This document shows positions 1 through 10,300 of a stretch of DNA of 64,000 nucleotides, in pieces; the stretch's first letter is position 1; every line of letters begins with the position of its first letter. Origin of the DNA: Maribacter polysaccharolyticus (GTDB lineage: Bacteria > Bacteroidota > Bacteroidia > Flavobacteriales > Flavobacteriaceae); the NCBI RefSeq assembly GCF_028882255.1, contig NZ_JARBUY010000002.1, positions 446,342 to 510,341 on the forward strand, given 5' to 3'. Made by a program: the position numbers and the translations under genes. Under the pieces are notes generated by a model. The model made no database searches, had not been told where the DNA came from, and saw only the letters and a list, made by a program, of their open reading frames with translations.

Positions 1-165
1 TCTGATCGGTTTCCCCCCCCTCTTATAATACAACTTTGTTGGCAATTGCCCTTGGGGATTTCCCATATCATTTCGTAACAGATTTAGCGCACTAAAAGAT
101 TATATTGCATTAGTGGGGCCTTAAACCATTGATTATTTTTAGTCCGTAATCAATCCGATAGAACC

Positions 166-1785
166 ATGTCTACTTCTGATAAGCTCTCGATCAAGGAAAA
201 AATAGGGTATGCCCTTGGGGATGGTGCGGCGAATATCGCATGGAGGGGGGTAGCCACTTTTTTGTTCATATTCTATACCGATGTATTTGGGTTGAGCCCC
301 GTAACTGTTGGGGTACTTATGCTTGTTGCCCGTTTTAGCGATGGTATCAGCGATGTACTAATGGGCATTATCGGCGACCGCACCACTTCAAAATACGGGA
401 AATTCCGCCCATGGATCTTATGGACGGCCATACCTTTGGCGGTAATCCTGTCCTTATTGTTCACAAGTCCCGATTTGGGCGAGACCGGAAAAATCGTTTA
501 CGCCTATGTTACCTATATCTTTTTTACTTTGATCTATACCGCGAACAATGTGCCTTATGGGGCCTTAATGGCGGTCATGACCGGTGATGATAAAGAGCGT
601 ACCAGTTTAGGGTCTTACCGTATGGTCGGGGCCTTCGGTGGAGGTATGTTGGTACAAGGGGCACTGTTGTTCTTGGTGGCCTATTATGGCAACGTAGACC
701 CGACCATTGCCGTAGCTCCCTTGGATGACGATAAATTCAAGGTGGTGGTTTCGGCCCCCTCCGATGTAGAAAACGTGAATATCAAAACGGATGATGGGAT
801 CGCCAATTTCACTTGGGACGATACCCAAAATGTTATTGGGGATAATACACCCACTCCCGGCAAAAGTTTTTCCATGCAGGCGAATCAAGAGTATGCCTTT
901 ATTGTTGAAGGGGAACAAAACCTGACTGCGGATAAGCTCACCATAATCGATCAGAAGAAAGGATATGGCCGGGCCATGTACCTCATGTCGGTCTTTTTGG
1001 CCCTATTCATGTTCTTGACCTTCTATACCACCAAGGAAAGGATACAACCGCCAAAAGCACAGGAGAACAACCTCAAAAAGGATTTCAAGGACTTGGTTAC
1101 GAACAAGCCATGGTTGGTTTTGTTGGCCATAGGGTTATTGTTCAATGTCTATAACTCCATCAAACAGGGTATCGTTATCATTTATTTTACCCATTACCTT
1201 AACGATCAACTCTTGGGGGCCTCTTTCTTGATCGGACTCATGATAGTATCGGTATTGGGGGCCATGGCAACGGCACCTTTGGGTAAAAAATTCGGGAAAC
1301 GCAATCTTTTTATAGCGGCCTTGTTGTTTTCGGGAGGGGTAAATGCCTTGTTGTTCTTTTGCGGTCCAGAAGATATTACCGCAATATTCACCATTGGTAT
1401 CCTCTCGGAATTCGCTGCCGCTATTTTACCAACCTTGTTTTTTGCCATGTTGGGCGATGCCGCCGATTATTCCGAATTCAAGAATGGACGAAGGGCAACC
1501 GGACTTATCTATTCCGCGGGTTCGTTCGCCACCAAATTCGGTGGTGGAATTGCCGGGGCGATCATCGGAATGGTCCTAGGGGCATTTCAATATAACGGTC
1601 AAGATGTCGACGCCATACAAGGGGCCATCCCGGGCATAAAAATGTTGATGAGTTGGGTACCCACAGTGATCACCGTCATCGCGGCAGGGTTCATGTTCCT
1701 GTATCCTTTGACCCAAAAGAAATTGGATGCGATCACCTTGGAACTTCAGAAAAGAAGGCTGCAAGAACGTACCCATAAACAGTAA
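166..1785 (+). CDS. GPH-family (MFS_2) sugar:cation symporter with a large periplasmic insertion
   Basis: Inner-membrane transporter of the glycoside-pentoside-hexuronide:cation symporter type, predicted to import an oligosaccharide with Na+ or H+. The N-terminus (EKIGYALGDGAANIAWRG), the DRTTSKYGKFRPW loop after TM2 and the NNVPYGALMAVMTGD stretch after TM4 are family hallmarks. About 12 membrane segments are visible. At 539 residues it is longer than the usual 440-470. The excess is a hydrophilic, beta-rich stretch at residues 175-264 between TM5 and TM6, which should face the periplasm. The GH94 phosphorylase gene starts 90 bases downstream on the same strand, so cellobiose or a related disaccharide is the likely substrate (inference). 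The family is clear; the substrate is not proven. Confidence 0.9.
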   Translation: MSTSDKLSIKEKIGYALGDGAANIAWRGVATFLFIFYTDVFGLSPVTVGVLMLVARFSDGISDVLMGIIGDRTTSKYGKFRPWILWTAIPLAVILSLLFTSPDLGETGKIVYAYVTYIFFTLIYTANNVPYGALMAVMTGDDKERTSLGSYRMVGAFGGGMLVQGALLFLVAYYGNVDPTIAVAPLDDDKFKVVVSAPSDVENVNIKTDDGIANFTWDDTQNVIGDNTPTPGKSFSMQANQEYAFIVEGEQNLTADKLTIIDQKKGYGRAMYLMSVFLALFMFLTFYTTKERIQPPKAQENNLKKDFKDLVTNKPWLVLLAIGLLFNVYNSIKQGIVIIYFTHYLNDQLLGASFLIGLMIVSVLGAMATAPLGKKFGKRNLFIAALLFSGGVNALLFFCGPEDITAIFTIGILSEFAAAILPTLFFAMLGDAADYSEFKNGRRATGLIYSAGSFATKFGGGIAGAIIGMVLGAFQYNGQDVDAIQGAIPGIKMLMSWVPTVITVIAAGFMFLYPLTQKKLDAITLELQKRRLQERTHKQ

Positions 1786-1875
1786 TTTGGAAACTAAAGG
1801 GAAGGCACATTCGGGGTAAGGCCATGGCTGTTCCCATAAAATAACAAAGCGATTAAAAACCTTAAAATTAGCAAC

Positions 1876-4311
1876 ATGAGATTCGGATACTTTGATGATC
1901 AGCATAGGGAATATGTCATCACCAACCCCCAGACGCCATATCCATGGATCAATTATTTGGGCAATGAGGATTTCTTTTCCTTAACGTCCAATACCGGTGG
2001 GGGCTATACCTTTTATAAGGATGCCAAATTCAGACGATTGACCCGTTACCGATATAACAATGTCCCTATTGATGATGGGGGGAAATATTTATATATCAAG
2101 GATGGGGATACCACCTGGTCCCCGGGATGGAAACCCATGAAGACCCCTCTGGATAGTTATGAATGCCGCCATGGGATGAGCTATACCAAATTCAATAGTT
2201 CAAAGAACGGGGTGCAAGCCCAGATCCTTCAGTTCATACCCTTGGGATTTTGGGGCGAGCTTCAAAAAGTAACCTTAAAGAACACCGCTTCCGACACCAA
2301 AAAATTAAAACTGTTTTCTTTTATCGAGTGGTGCCTATGGAATGCCGAGGACGATATGACCAACTTTCAACGTAACTTTTCCACGGGGGAAGTAGAGATC
2401 CAGGATTCCACCATTTACCATAAAACGGAGTTCAAGGAAAGACGTAACCATTATGCCTTTTATAACGTAAATGCCCCGATAGCCGGGTATGATACCGATA
2501 GGGAATCGTTCTTGGGACTGTACAATGGTTTTGATAACCCCGATGTCGTCAATGAAGGTAGCCCGAAGAACAGCGTGGCCCATGGGTGGTCGCCCATCGC
2601 ATCGCACTATTTGGAAGTGGAATTGCTTCCGGGCGAATCGCGGGATTTTATCTTTATGTTGGGCTATGTTGAGGTCGACAAGCACGATAAATGGGAAAGT
2701 AAGTTGGTGATCAATAAAAAACCGGCCAAGGCCATGATGGCCAAATTCGATACGGTTGAAAAAATCGATGCGGCTTATGATGCCTTGCGGAACTACTGGG
2801 ACCAATTGTTGGGCAAGATCACCATTCAATCGGGGGATGACCGCTTGGACCGGATGGTGAATATCTGGAACCAATACCAATGTATGGTCACCTTTAATAT
2901 GTCGCGCTCCGCTTCCTTCTTTGAGTCGGGTATTGGGCGTGGAATGGGCTTTAGGGACTCCAATCAGGACCTGATCGGATTTGTGCACCAGATTCCGGAA
3001 CGGGCCCGGGAACGCATTTTCGATATCGCATCAACCCAGTTCGAGGACGGCTCCTGCTACCACCAATACCAACCATTGACCAAAAAAGGGAATTCGGCCA
3101 TTGGGGGCGATTTTAATGACGACCCCTTATGGTTGATACTTTCTACCACGGAATACATTAAGGAAACGGGCGATTTCGCACTCTTGGATGAAATGGTGCC
3201 CTTTGATAATGATCCCTCACGTGCCAAACCCCATTTCGACCATATAAAAGCCTCTTTCTACCATGTGGTGAATAATTTGGGTCCACACGGATTGCCCCTT
3301 ATCGGGCGTGCCGATTGGAACGATTGTTTAAACCTGAATTGTTTTTCCGAAGACCCCAACGAATCGTTCCAGACCACAGGGAATAAAAAAGGCAGTACGG
3401 CGGAATCGCTGATGATTGCCGGACTTTTCGTGGTCTATGGGAAGGAATATGTGAAACTGTGCAGAAGGGTAGGTAAGGATACCAAGGCCGAAGCGGCCGA
3501 AAAGCATGTGAATGCCATGATCGAAGCCGTAAAAACCTATGGGTGGGACGGGGATTGGTACCTTCGTGCCTACGATTATTACGGGAAGAGAGTAGGCTCC
3601 AATGAAAATGAGGAAGGCAAGATCTTTATAGAATCCCAAGGATGGTGTACGATGGCCGGGATCGGTCAGGAAGAAGGTATGGTGGAAAAATCATTGAATG
3701 CGGTTAAAGCGCATCTCGATTGTGAATACGGAATCGTTTTGAACAGTCCGGCCTTTACCAAATACCATATCGAATATGGGGAGATTTCCACTTATCCTGC
3801 AGGTTATAAGGAAAACGGGGGCATCTTTTGCCATAACAACCCTTGGATCATGATCGGGGAAACCGTTTTGGGTAGGGGCGACCGGGCTTACGAATATTAC
3901 ACCAAGATAGCCCCTAGTTTCTTGGAGGATATTTCGGAACTGCACCGGGTAGAACCGTATGTGTATTGCCAAATGATCGCCGGTAAGGAAGCGTTCAAAC
4001 CCGGGGAGGCCAAAAACTCTTGGTTGTCGGGTACCGCTTCCTGGAACTTTTTTGCGATTACCCAATACATCCTCGGCATAAAGACCGATTATGATGGCTT
4101 GGTCATCGATCCCTGTATTCCTTCAAAATGGGACGGATTCAAAATGACACGGTCATTTCGCGGGGCCATTTATCATATCGAGGTGCGGAATCCCGACCAT
4201 ATCAGTAAAGGCGTAAAGCGCATTTTGGTGAACGGGTCGGAAATCGCTTCCAAAACGGTTCCCATTCTGGAAGCCGGACAAGCGCATTCGGTACTGGTGA
4301 TCATGGGATGA
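1876..4311 (+). CDS. GH94 phosphorylase, cellobiose phosphorylase-like
   Basis: Cytosolic inverting phosphorylase of GH94, which splits a beta-linked disaccharide with phosphate into alpha-sugar-1-phosphate plus free sugar. The 811-residue length and the start ([20 protein letters not shown], then [10 protein letters not shown]) match characterised cellobiose phosphorylases. The blocks [34 protein letters not shown] and [14 protein letters not shown] are present. The last carries D480 and D483 in the DWND motif that holds the catalytic acid; I do not assign which Asp it is. [14 protein letters not shown] and the C-terminal sandwich domain complete the fold. No signal peptide is visible, consistent with acting after uptake by the upstream symporter. 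Cellobiose is the best guess from remembered similarity; chitobiose or another beta-glucoside is possible. Confidence 0.92.
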   Translation: MRFGYFDDQHREYVITNPQTPYPWINYLGNEDFFSLTSNTGGGYTFYKDAKFRRLTRYRYNNVPIDDGGKYLYIKDGDTTWSPGWKPMKTPLDSYECRHGMSYTKFNSSKNGVQAQILQFIPLGFWGELQKVTLKNTASDTKKLKLFSFIEWCLWNAEDDMTNFQRNFSTGEVEIQDSTIYHKTEFKERRNHYAFYNVNAPIAGYDTDRESFLGLYNGFDNPDVVNEGSPKNSVAHGWSPIASHYLEVELLPGESRDFIFMLGYVEVDKHDKWESKLVINKKPAKAMMAKFDTVEKIDAAYDALRNYWDQLLGKITIQSGDDRLDRMVNIWNQYQCMVTFNMSRSASFFESGIGRGMGFRDSNQDLIGFVHQIPERARERIFDIASTQFEDGSCYHQYQPLTKKGNSAIGGDFNDDPLWLILSTTEYIKETGDFALLDEMVPFDNDPSRAKPHFDHIKASFYHVVNNLGPHGLPLIGRADWNDCLNLNCFSEDPNESFQTTGNKKGSTAESLMIAGLFVVYGKEYVKLCRRVGKDTKAEAAEKHVNAMIEAVKTYGWDGDWYLRAYDYYGKRVGSNENEEGKIFIESQGWCTMAGIGQEEGMVEKSLNAVKAHLDCEYGIVLNSPAFTKYHIEYGEISTYPAGYKENGGIFCHNNPWIMIGETVLGRGDRAYEYYTKIAPSFLEDISELHRVEPYVYCQMIAGKEAFKPGEAKNSWLSGTASWNFFAITQYILGIKTDYDGLVIDPCIPSKWDGFKMTRSFRGAIYHIEVRNPDHISKGVKRILVNGSEIASKTVPILEAGQAHSVLVIMG

Positions 4312-4312
4312 C

Positions 4313-4726
4313 CTAATGGGGTAGTTTATCCTTGATCATCCCATAAACGAAGGTGCCAAGGAGGGCCCCAAAGATCACGATGAGCATGCTGAAAACGCCT
4401 GCACCCACCAAAATATACATGGGTCCCGGACATGCCCCTGCCAGGGCCCATCCCAAACCGAAAATACTGCCCCCCACAAGGTAGCGGGTAAACCCCTTTT
4501 CTTTAGGGATAAGGGTTATCTTTTTGCCCTCGATACTTTTGAGTCCGCCCTTTTTGATCAAAGCTACCCCGATGACCCCAAGGAATACGGCAGAACCGAT
4601 GATCCCATACATGTGGAAGGACTGGAACTTGAACATTTCATAGATCCGGTACCAAGACACTGCTTCGGATTTTACCAATATGATCCCGAAGACCATACCT
4701 ACGAATAGATATTTCAATAATTTCAT
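4313..4726 (-). CDS. YeeE/YedE-type sulfur transporter, C-terminal half protein (DUF6691-like)
   Basis: A 137-residue integral membrane protein with four hydrophobic segments. It carries GGSIFGLGWALAGACPGP at about residues 89-106, the conserved Cys-containing motif of YeeE/YedE proteins, which move thiosulfate or another reduced sulfur species across the inner membrane. In this two-gene version each polypeptide provides half of the usual transporter. The start overlaps the end of the partner gene by four bases (ATGA), so the two are probably translationally coupled. The stop lies one base from the stop of the convergent GH94 gene, leaving no room for a separate terminator. The substrate is inferred from family knowledge only. 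Confidence 0.85.
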   Translation of the reverse strand: MKLLKYLFVGMVFGIILVKSEAVSWYRIYEMFKFQSFHMYGIIGSAVFLGVIGVALIKKGGLKSIEGKKITLIPKEKGFTRYLVGGSIFGLGWALAGACPGPMYILVGAGVFSMLIVIFGALLGTFVYGMIKDKLPH

Positions 4727-5289
4727 GATGCTGTAAATATTAGGGGGAGAATAAAATGGGTCATGATCAGTCCACCGATAAAAAAGCCGATGACGGCCAC
4801 CAAGGACGGTTTTTGCAGGTTACTCAGTCCGGAAATGGCATGGCCCGAGGTACAGCCCCCGGCATAGCGGGTACCGAAACCTACCAAAAATCCGGCAATG
4901 ATAAGTATGGACAATCCCTTCACGGTCAATACCGCATCCCAATCATATATTTCCGAGGGCAGTATTGTCGCCCCTGCATTTTGGAACCCCAAACCTTTTA
5001 AATCGGTAATGGTGTCGGGCGAAAGGGCAATGGTAGCACCGTCAGAAAGGAAGTTTACCGAAATATAGCCCCCTAAGATAGCCCCAAGGACGACCACCAG
5101 GTTCCAGCGTTTGGACCTCCAATCGAATTTAAAGAAGTCGGCATATTTACCGGCCCCCCCGATACTGCATAGGGTTCTTAGGTTCGATGACATTCCAAAG
5201 GTTTTGCCAAAGTAGAACAACAGTAGCATGACCATGGTGATCAATGGCCCCGAAACATACCACGGCCAAGGTTGAAGAAGAATTTCCAT
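4723..5289 (-). CDS. YeeE/YedE-type sulfur transporter, N-terminal half protein
   Basis: A 188-residue membrane protein pairing with the downstream half-transporter. It contains GFGTRYAGGCTSGHAISGLS, the second Cys-bearing pore motif of YeeE/YedE proteins, plus several transmembrane helices. An open frame continues upstream to 5361, but the start at 5289 (MEILLQPWPW) is preferred. The extra 24 residues are unlike the family, and a TATATTTG promoter element on the minus strand lies between the two candidate starts. Together the two genes probably form one thiosulfate or sulfur uptake unit (inference from the family). Confidence 0.85.
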   Translation of the reverse strand: MEILLQPWPWYVSGPLITMVMLLLFYFGKTFGMSSNLRTLCSIGGAGKYADFFKFDWRSKRWNLVVVLGAILGGYISVNFLSDGATIALSPDTITDLKGLGFQNAGATILPSEIYDWDAVLTVKGLSILIIAGFLVGFGTRYAGGCTSGHAISGLSNLQKPSLVAVIGFFIGGLIMTHFILPLIFTAS

Positions 5290-5304
5290 ATCAAAATTTT
5301 TGTG

Positions 5305-5312
5305 CAAATATA
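5305..5312 (-). promoter_or_regulatory. Bacteroidota -7 promoter element for the YeeE pair
   Basis: On the minus strand this reads TATATTTG, an exact match to the TAnnTTTG -7 consensus of Bacteroidota. It ends 15 bases before the ATG at 5289. No convincing TTTG -33 box is seen upstream. Its position argues for the shorter start of the YeeE gene. Confidence 0.5.
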
Positions 5313-5588
5313 GGGGAATGGTTTTATTATGGGATTTAGGATAAGGTCGAGGCTTTATCAATTGGGAAAGCCCTTAAGAATGGAGCGGTATTAAAAGGTA
5401 CGGCAATATATCCCGAATTTGGGGGTAATGGGTTTGTATTGAATTACTTGTAGGTTTTTGGGAGTACCCGGCCCTATGGGTTTCCCTTTTTTAAGGCAAA
5501 AGGACCCAAAAAGGAACCCAAAGTTAAAGATTAGTTAATAATGCCTTCATCTTAGCGCTGTAATATTGTCGGGTAACTCAACAAGACT

Positions 5589-6113
5589 ATGAAAACATCG
5601 GATGCCGATTTGCTAATGTTGGCCAAGAAGGACAATGAGATTGCTTTTAAACAATTATATGACAGACACTGGAAAAGACTGTATGTGTTTTCATTTAAGT
5701 TCCTTAAGAATGAAAGTGAGGCAAAAGATGTGGTCCAAGAGGTATTCTGTATGTTATGGTCCAAAAGACGGGATTTGGAAATAAGGGAAGTGAAGCCTTA
5801 TTTGTTCGCCTCTACAAAATTCAAATGTTTGGAATATTTGAAGAAAGAAAGATTGACCGTTTTCTTGAACCAGGTAAACCTCTTCATTCAAGATGACAGC
5901 CTTGAGAAAGAAATGAGTTTTAAAGACACACAGGTAAAGTTGCAAAGAGGTATAGATTCCTTACCCGAAAAATCCAAGAGGATTTTCACGATGAGCAGGT
6001 ATCAAGAGTTGTCGAATAAAGAGATCGCCCATGAATTGGATATCTCCATAAAAACCGTCGAGTATCATATTACGCAGTGTATTAAGCGGTTGCGTTTGGA
6101 TTTGGCCTCTTAG
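5589..6113 (+). CDS. ECF RNA polymerase sigma factor, FecI-like (Bacteroidota sigma-70 family)
   Basis: A 174-residue extracytoplasmic-function sigma factor. Region 2 (FKQLYDRHWKRLYVFSFKFLKNESEAKDVVQEVFCMLW, about residues 20-58) contacts core polymerase and the -10 element. Region 4 (LPEKSKRIFTMSRYQELSNKEIAHELDISIKTVEYHI, about residues 123-159) is a helix-turn-helix for the -35 element. It is followed by a FecR anti-sigma gene and an STN-domain SusC gene, the standard arrangement for trans-envelope signalling in which ligand loading at the outer membrane releases the sigma factor. It probably drives the SusCD-DUF218-GH92 genes downstream (inference from gene order). Confidence 0.95.
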   Translation: MKTSDADLLMLAKKDNEIAFKQLYDRHWKRLYVFSFKFLKNESEAKDVVQEVFCMLWSKRRDLEIREVKPYLFASTKFKCLEYLKKERLTVFLNQVNLFIQDDSLEKEMSFKDTQVKLQRGIDSLPEKSKRIFTMSRYQELSNKEIAHELDISIKTVEYHITQCIKRLRLDLAS

Positions 6114-6194
6114 TCGGGTTTGTCGAAAAAAAATCAATTTATTGTTTAGGGTTAAGGCCTTTTTTTGACTCTTACCATATAGAGTCACATTACG

Positions 6195-7187
6195 ATGAAT
6201 GAAAAAGAACTAAGGGTCCTTATGGATAAGTATCTGGAAGGAACCTGTACCGAAAAGGAGAAAGAACTGCTTGATACGGTCCTTGATTCTTACGATGATC
6301 AAGCACATTCCGATTTGCATTTGGACAGGGAGCTTGACATAAAAAATGAAATCTACGCAAACATCATATCCAAAACCGGGGCAGGTGCAAACAGGAGGAA
6401 TCCCCAAAAAGCAAATCCAAAAAAATGGATGAACATCGCGGCCTCTTTTTTAATAGTGATGGGAATAGGTGCAGCCTGGTATTTGAGTAAGGTGCCCAAT
6501 ACATCCATAGGACATAAAATGATAACCCAAACAACGGAATGGGGACAACGTACTACCGTGAACTTGAGCGATGGCACTATGATTTTGCTCAATTCGGGAA
6601 GTACGATAGAATTTCCCGATAGTTTTCAAACAGCTTCGGTAAGGGAGGTGAAATTGAATGGGGAGGCTTTTTTTGAAGTCGCCGAAAATCCTGAAAAACC
6701 ATTTGTCGTCAAGACCGAAAATGTACGCACGACCGTACTGGGGACCTCGTTCAACGTCAATTCCTATGCATTCAATACCGCGATTTCGGTTACGGTGCGA
6801 ACGGGGCGGGTACGGGTAAAGACTTCCCCGGAAAATGGGGTATGTATGGCAATGGCCCTCGGGCCGAACGAAAAAATGGAATATAACCGTAAAGACGGCA
6901 GTTTCTCCAAACACTTCGCGGAAAACGAGGATTATATGGATTGGAAGAATGGCATAATACGTTTTGACGACATCGATCTTTTGGAGGTTTCCAAAACGCT
7001 CTCCCGATGGTATGGTGTTCACATCGTTTTTGTCAATGAATCGCTTCAAAATTGTCATTTGACCGCCCGATATGAAAATGCCACATTACAAGTGGTTTTA
7101 GAAAGTATAAAATATGCCATCAAGGGAATGGATTATGAATATAAGGATGAAAATACCATTCTCTTTCTAGGGAATTGTACGAATTGA
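6195..7187 (+). CDS. FecR-family anti-sigma factor
   Basis: A 330-residue inner-membrane regulator. The cytosolic N-terminus (residues 1-75) should bind the sigma factor encoded just upstream. A single membrane segment spans about residues 79-97 (MNIAASFLIVMGIGAAWYL). The periplasmic FecR domain follows (TTEWGQRTTVNLSDGTMILLN, LNGEAFFEVAEN, TVLGTSFNVNSY), then a C-terminal DUF4974-like domain (IIRFDDIDLLEVSKTLSRWYGV). It should receive the signal from the STN domain of the SusC protein encoded next. The domain order is complete and nothing looks broken. Confidence 0.95.
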   Translation: MNEKELRVLMDKYLEGTCTEKEKELLDTVLDSYDDQAHSDLHLDRELDIKNEIYANIISKTGAGANRRNPQKANPKKWMNIAASFLIVMGIGAAWYLSKVPNTSIGHKMITQTTEWGQRTTVNLSDGTMILLNSGSTIEFPDSFQTASVREVKLNGEAFFEVAENPEKPFVVKTENVRTTVLGTSFNVNSYAFNTAISVTVRTGRVRVKTSPENGVCMAMALGPNEKMEYNRKDGSFSKHFAENEDYMDWKNGIIRFDDIDLLEVSKTLSRWYGVHIVFVNESLQNCHLTARYENATLQVVLESIKYAIKGMDYEYKDENTILFLGNCTN

Positions 7188-7244
7188 ACCAAGCTAAACC
7201 AATTAAATAAAAAGCCTATGACATAAAACCCCCCATAAAAAAAA

Positions 7245-7281
7245 GCAGCCCGTGACACTTTGGCGAGAATCTACAGGCTGC
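7245..7281 (+). promoter_or_regulatory. Possible structured leader before the STN-SusC gene
   Basis: The 140-base gap between fecR and susC contains a GCAGCC arm at 7245-7250 and a matching GGCTGC arm at 7276-7281 around a 25-base interior with further pairing potential. An A-rich tract (7236-7244) precedes it. It would lie in the untranslated leader of the susC message if the promoter is upstream. Folding only; function unknown. Confidence 0.3.
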
Positions 7282-7327
7282 AGCGATTAACGATTAATTA
7301 AATAACCATTAAATAGTATGTGAAGTT

Positions 7328-10300
7328 ATGAATTCACCTTCAGTTAAACAATTTATAGCGTTGACAATGAAAATCTCTTTTGTTCTTGTGATTGTTGCGC
7401 TTTTGAACCCCGTTTTTGCATCGACGGCAAGAGCACAGAAATTAGAACACGTTACCATTGATCTATCAGTGAAAAACGCCTCCATTGAAGAAGTTATTGG
7501 GGATATCGAGAAGCAAACCTCTTTTAACTTTGTATATGGTCGTAGCATTTCCAGATTAGCGAATAGATATAGTTTCGATTACAACAATGTTTCCCTAAAG
7601 TCCATATTGGAACTATTGGCGAAAGATGCCGGGTTGGCCTTTAGGCGTATCGATGGGAATATTTCCGTCGATCGGCGGCCCAAGGCTGTGGAAAAGGTCA
7701 CAGAAGTTATCTTTCAGCAGATAAAAGGGAGCGTTGTTGATGAAAACGGAAATCCCTTACCGGCTGCTTCGGTTACCGAAAAAGGGACTTCCAACGGTAC
7801 GGCTACCGATTTTGACGGTAATTTTACCATGGTGGTAGGGCCCGATGCGATTCTTGAAGTGTCTTTTATCGGGTATGAGACCAAATACGTTACCGTTGGG
7901 TCGCAAACCACCCTAAAGATACAGCTTCAACCATCTTCCTCCAATCTGGATGAGGTAGTCGTGGTAGGTTACGGTACCTTGGCCAAAAAGAACATAACCG
8001 GGGCTATTGCCACCGTGGCTCCCGAGGAAATAGTTTCCCAGCCCAAGGCCAATGTTGTTGAAATGCTTGATGGCCGTTTGCCGGGAGTGCAGGTCATGAG
8101 CGATAATTCTCCCGGTGGGGGCACCTCCATAAGGATAAGGGGGTTCAGTACCATAAATAGCAATGATCCATTGGTGATTATCGATGGGGTTCCTGCTTCC
8201 AATGGGCTAAATGGGGTGAATCCTGTGGATATTGAAACGATACAAGTATTGAAAGATGCCGCCTCTGCCTCTATTTATGGATCCCGGGCCGCCAATGGCG
8301 TGGTGATCATAACCACGAAAAAAGGTGCGAAAACAGGGGGTGATTACGTGGTTTCTTTCGATAGTTATGCGGGGTTACAGTCCAATTACAATGTCCCTAG
8401 GATGTTGTCGGCCCAGGAATACGGGGATCTGTTGTGGCAGGCCACGATCAATGACGGGGGAACGCCATCCAATGATATCTATGGGGATGACCCAACACAG
8501 GCGGTCATACCCGAATGGTTGAACGATGAACAGACCCTTCCCAGTGATGATGTGGATTGGGTTAAGGAAATTATGCAGACCGCTGCCATCCAGTCGTACA
8601 ACGTGTCTTTGGCCAAAGGTGACGAAAAAGGCCAGCAGCTATTTTCTTTGGGATATTTCAATCAGGAAGGACTTTTGAAATATACGGGATTTGAGCGTTA
8701 TTCGGCCCGTTTCAATTCCAGTTTTAATATTGGGGATTTCCTAGTGATCGGTGAAAATTTCACTGCGAATTACAAGGAGCAGGTAGCCGCTAGTACCAAC
8801 AGTGCCTTAGGGGGTATAGTTTTGAATGCCATGCAATTCCCGTCTATCGTACCGGTAAAGGATATCAACGGGGAATTTGGCGGTAACCCATTGAACGATA
8901 TTTCAAACCCCTTAGGGGATCTTTATAGGAACAAAGACAATAAGCAGAAAAGGATACAGGCCTTGGGGAATATATATGCCAGTCTGTTTATAAAGGATTT
9001 TACCTTTAAGACGTCTTTCGGTTTGGATTATCAAAATTATAACCTAAGGGATTTTTCACCGACCTATGATGAGATCATCCCATCGAACAACACAAGTTCG
9101 TTGACCACGTACAATAGCTTTAACTACCAATTTTCATTTACGAATACCCTGAATTACAAAAAGGATTTCGGGTTGCATAATTTGGATGTACTTCTTGGTC
9201 AGGAGGCCATAGAATACAACTATGAAGGGTTCGATGCCTCCATCGACGACTTTTTGTATGAAGACACCAATTATAGGTATTTGAGCTACGGTACCGAAAA
9301 TATGCTTAACTCGGGCAGTGCATCGGGTTGGGCACTCAATTCATACTTCGGAAGGCTTAATTATAATTATGATGAAAAATACCTTTTTACGGCATCGGTT
9401 AGGCGTGATGGAAGTTCGAGGTTCAGTGGGGACAATAAATGGGGTACGTTTCCGGCCTTTTCCATGGGTTGGCGCCTGGATCGGGAAGGTTTTTTCAATA
9501 ATGACGGACTTTTGACTTCTGCCATGATTCGCGGTAGCTGGGGACAGACCGGGAACCAGGAAATTTCGAGTTATGCCACGGTGGACAGTTATAGGAACAA
9601 CAATGCCAACTCCAATTATGCCATAGATGGCGCACAGGAGTCCGTTTCTGTCGGACTTACACAGTCCCGTATTCCGAATGCCGACCTAAAATGGGAAACC
9701 ACCACCCAGACTTCCATTGGGGTAGACTTGGGCTTTTTGGAAAATAAGTTGGGGGTAACGGCCGACTATTATATTAAAAAGACCAAGGATATTTTGGTGT
9801 ACAGTACGGTGCCTTTGACTTATGGGGGTACCAACGACGGGCAATGGGTCAATGACGGAAGGATGAAAAACTCAGGTTTTGAATTGAATGTCAATTATGC
9901 CGACCGTGCCGGGGATTTTGGGTATGATGTCGGACTGAACCTTACGGGTTCAAGGAATGAACTGACCGAATTGAGCACCTCGGATTATTTGGGCATTCCC
10001 AGTTCTTCATTGCATTCGGTGAATTTTGATCAAGAGATATCGAGGAGTGCGGTTGGGCAACCTTTGGCTTCTTTTTTCGGTTATGTTGCGGAAGGCCTGT
10101 TCCAAAACCAGGCCGAAATAGACAATTATGGCCTACAGCCCAATGCCCAACCCGGTGATATCAGGTTCAAGGATGTCGATGGTGACGGGGATGTGGATGC
10201 CGACGACCGTACCTTTATAGGTTCGCCCCACCCGGATCTACTACTGGGACTTAATGTGAAATTGAATTACAAAAAATTTGACTTGAGCCTGTTTTTTAGT

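Noticed and set aside
2335-2988. 217-codon frame on the minus strand
   Set aside because: It lies wholly inside the GH94 gene, which has strong family motifs along its full length.
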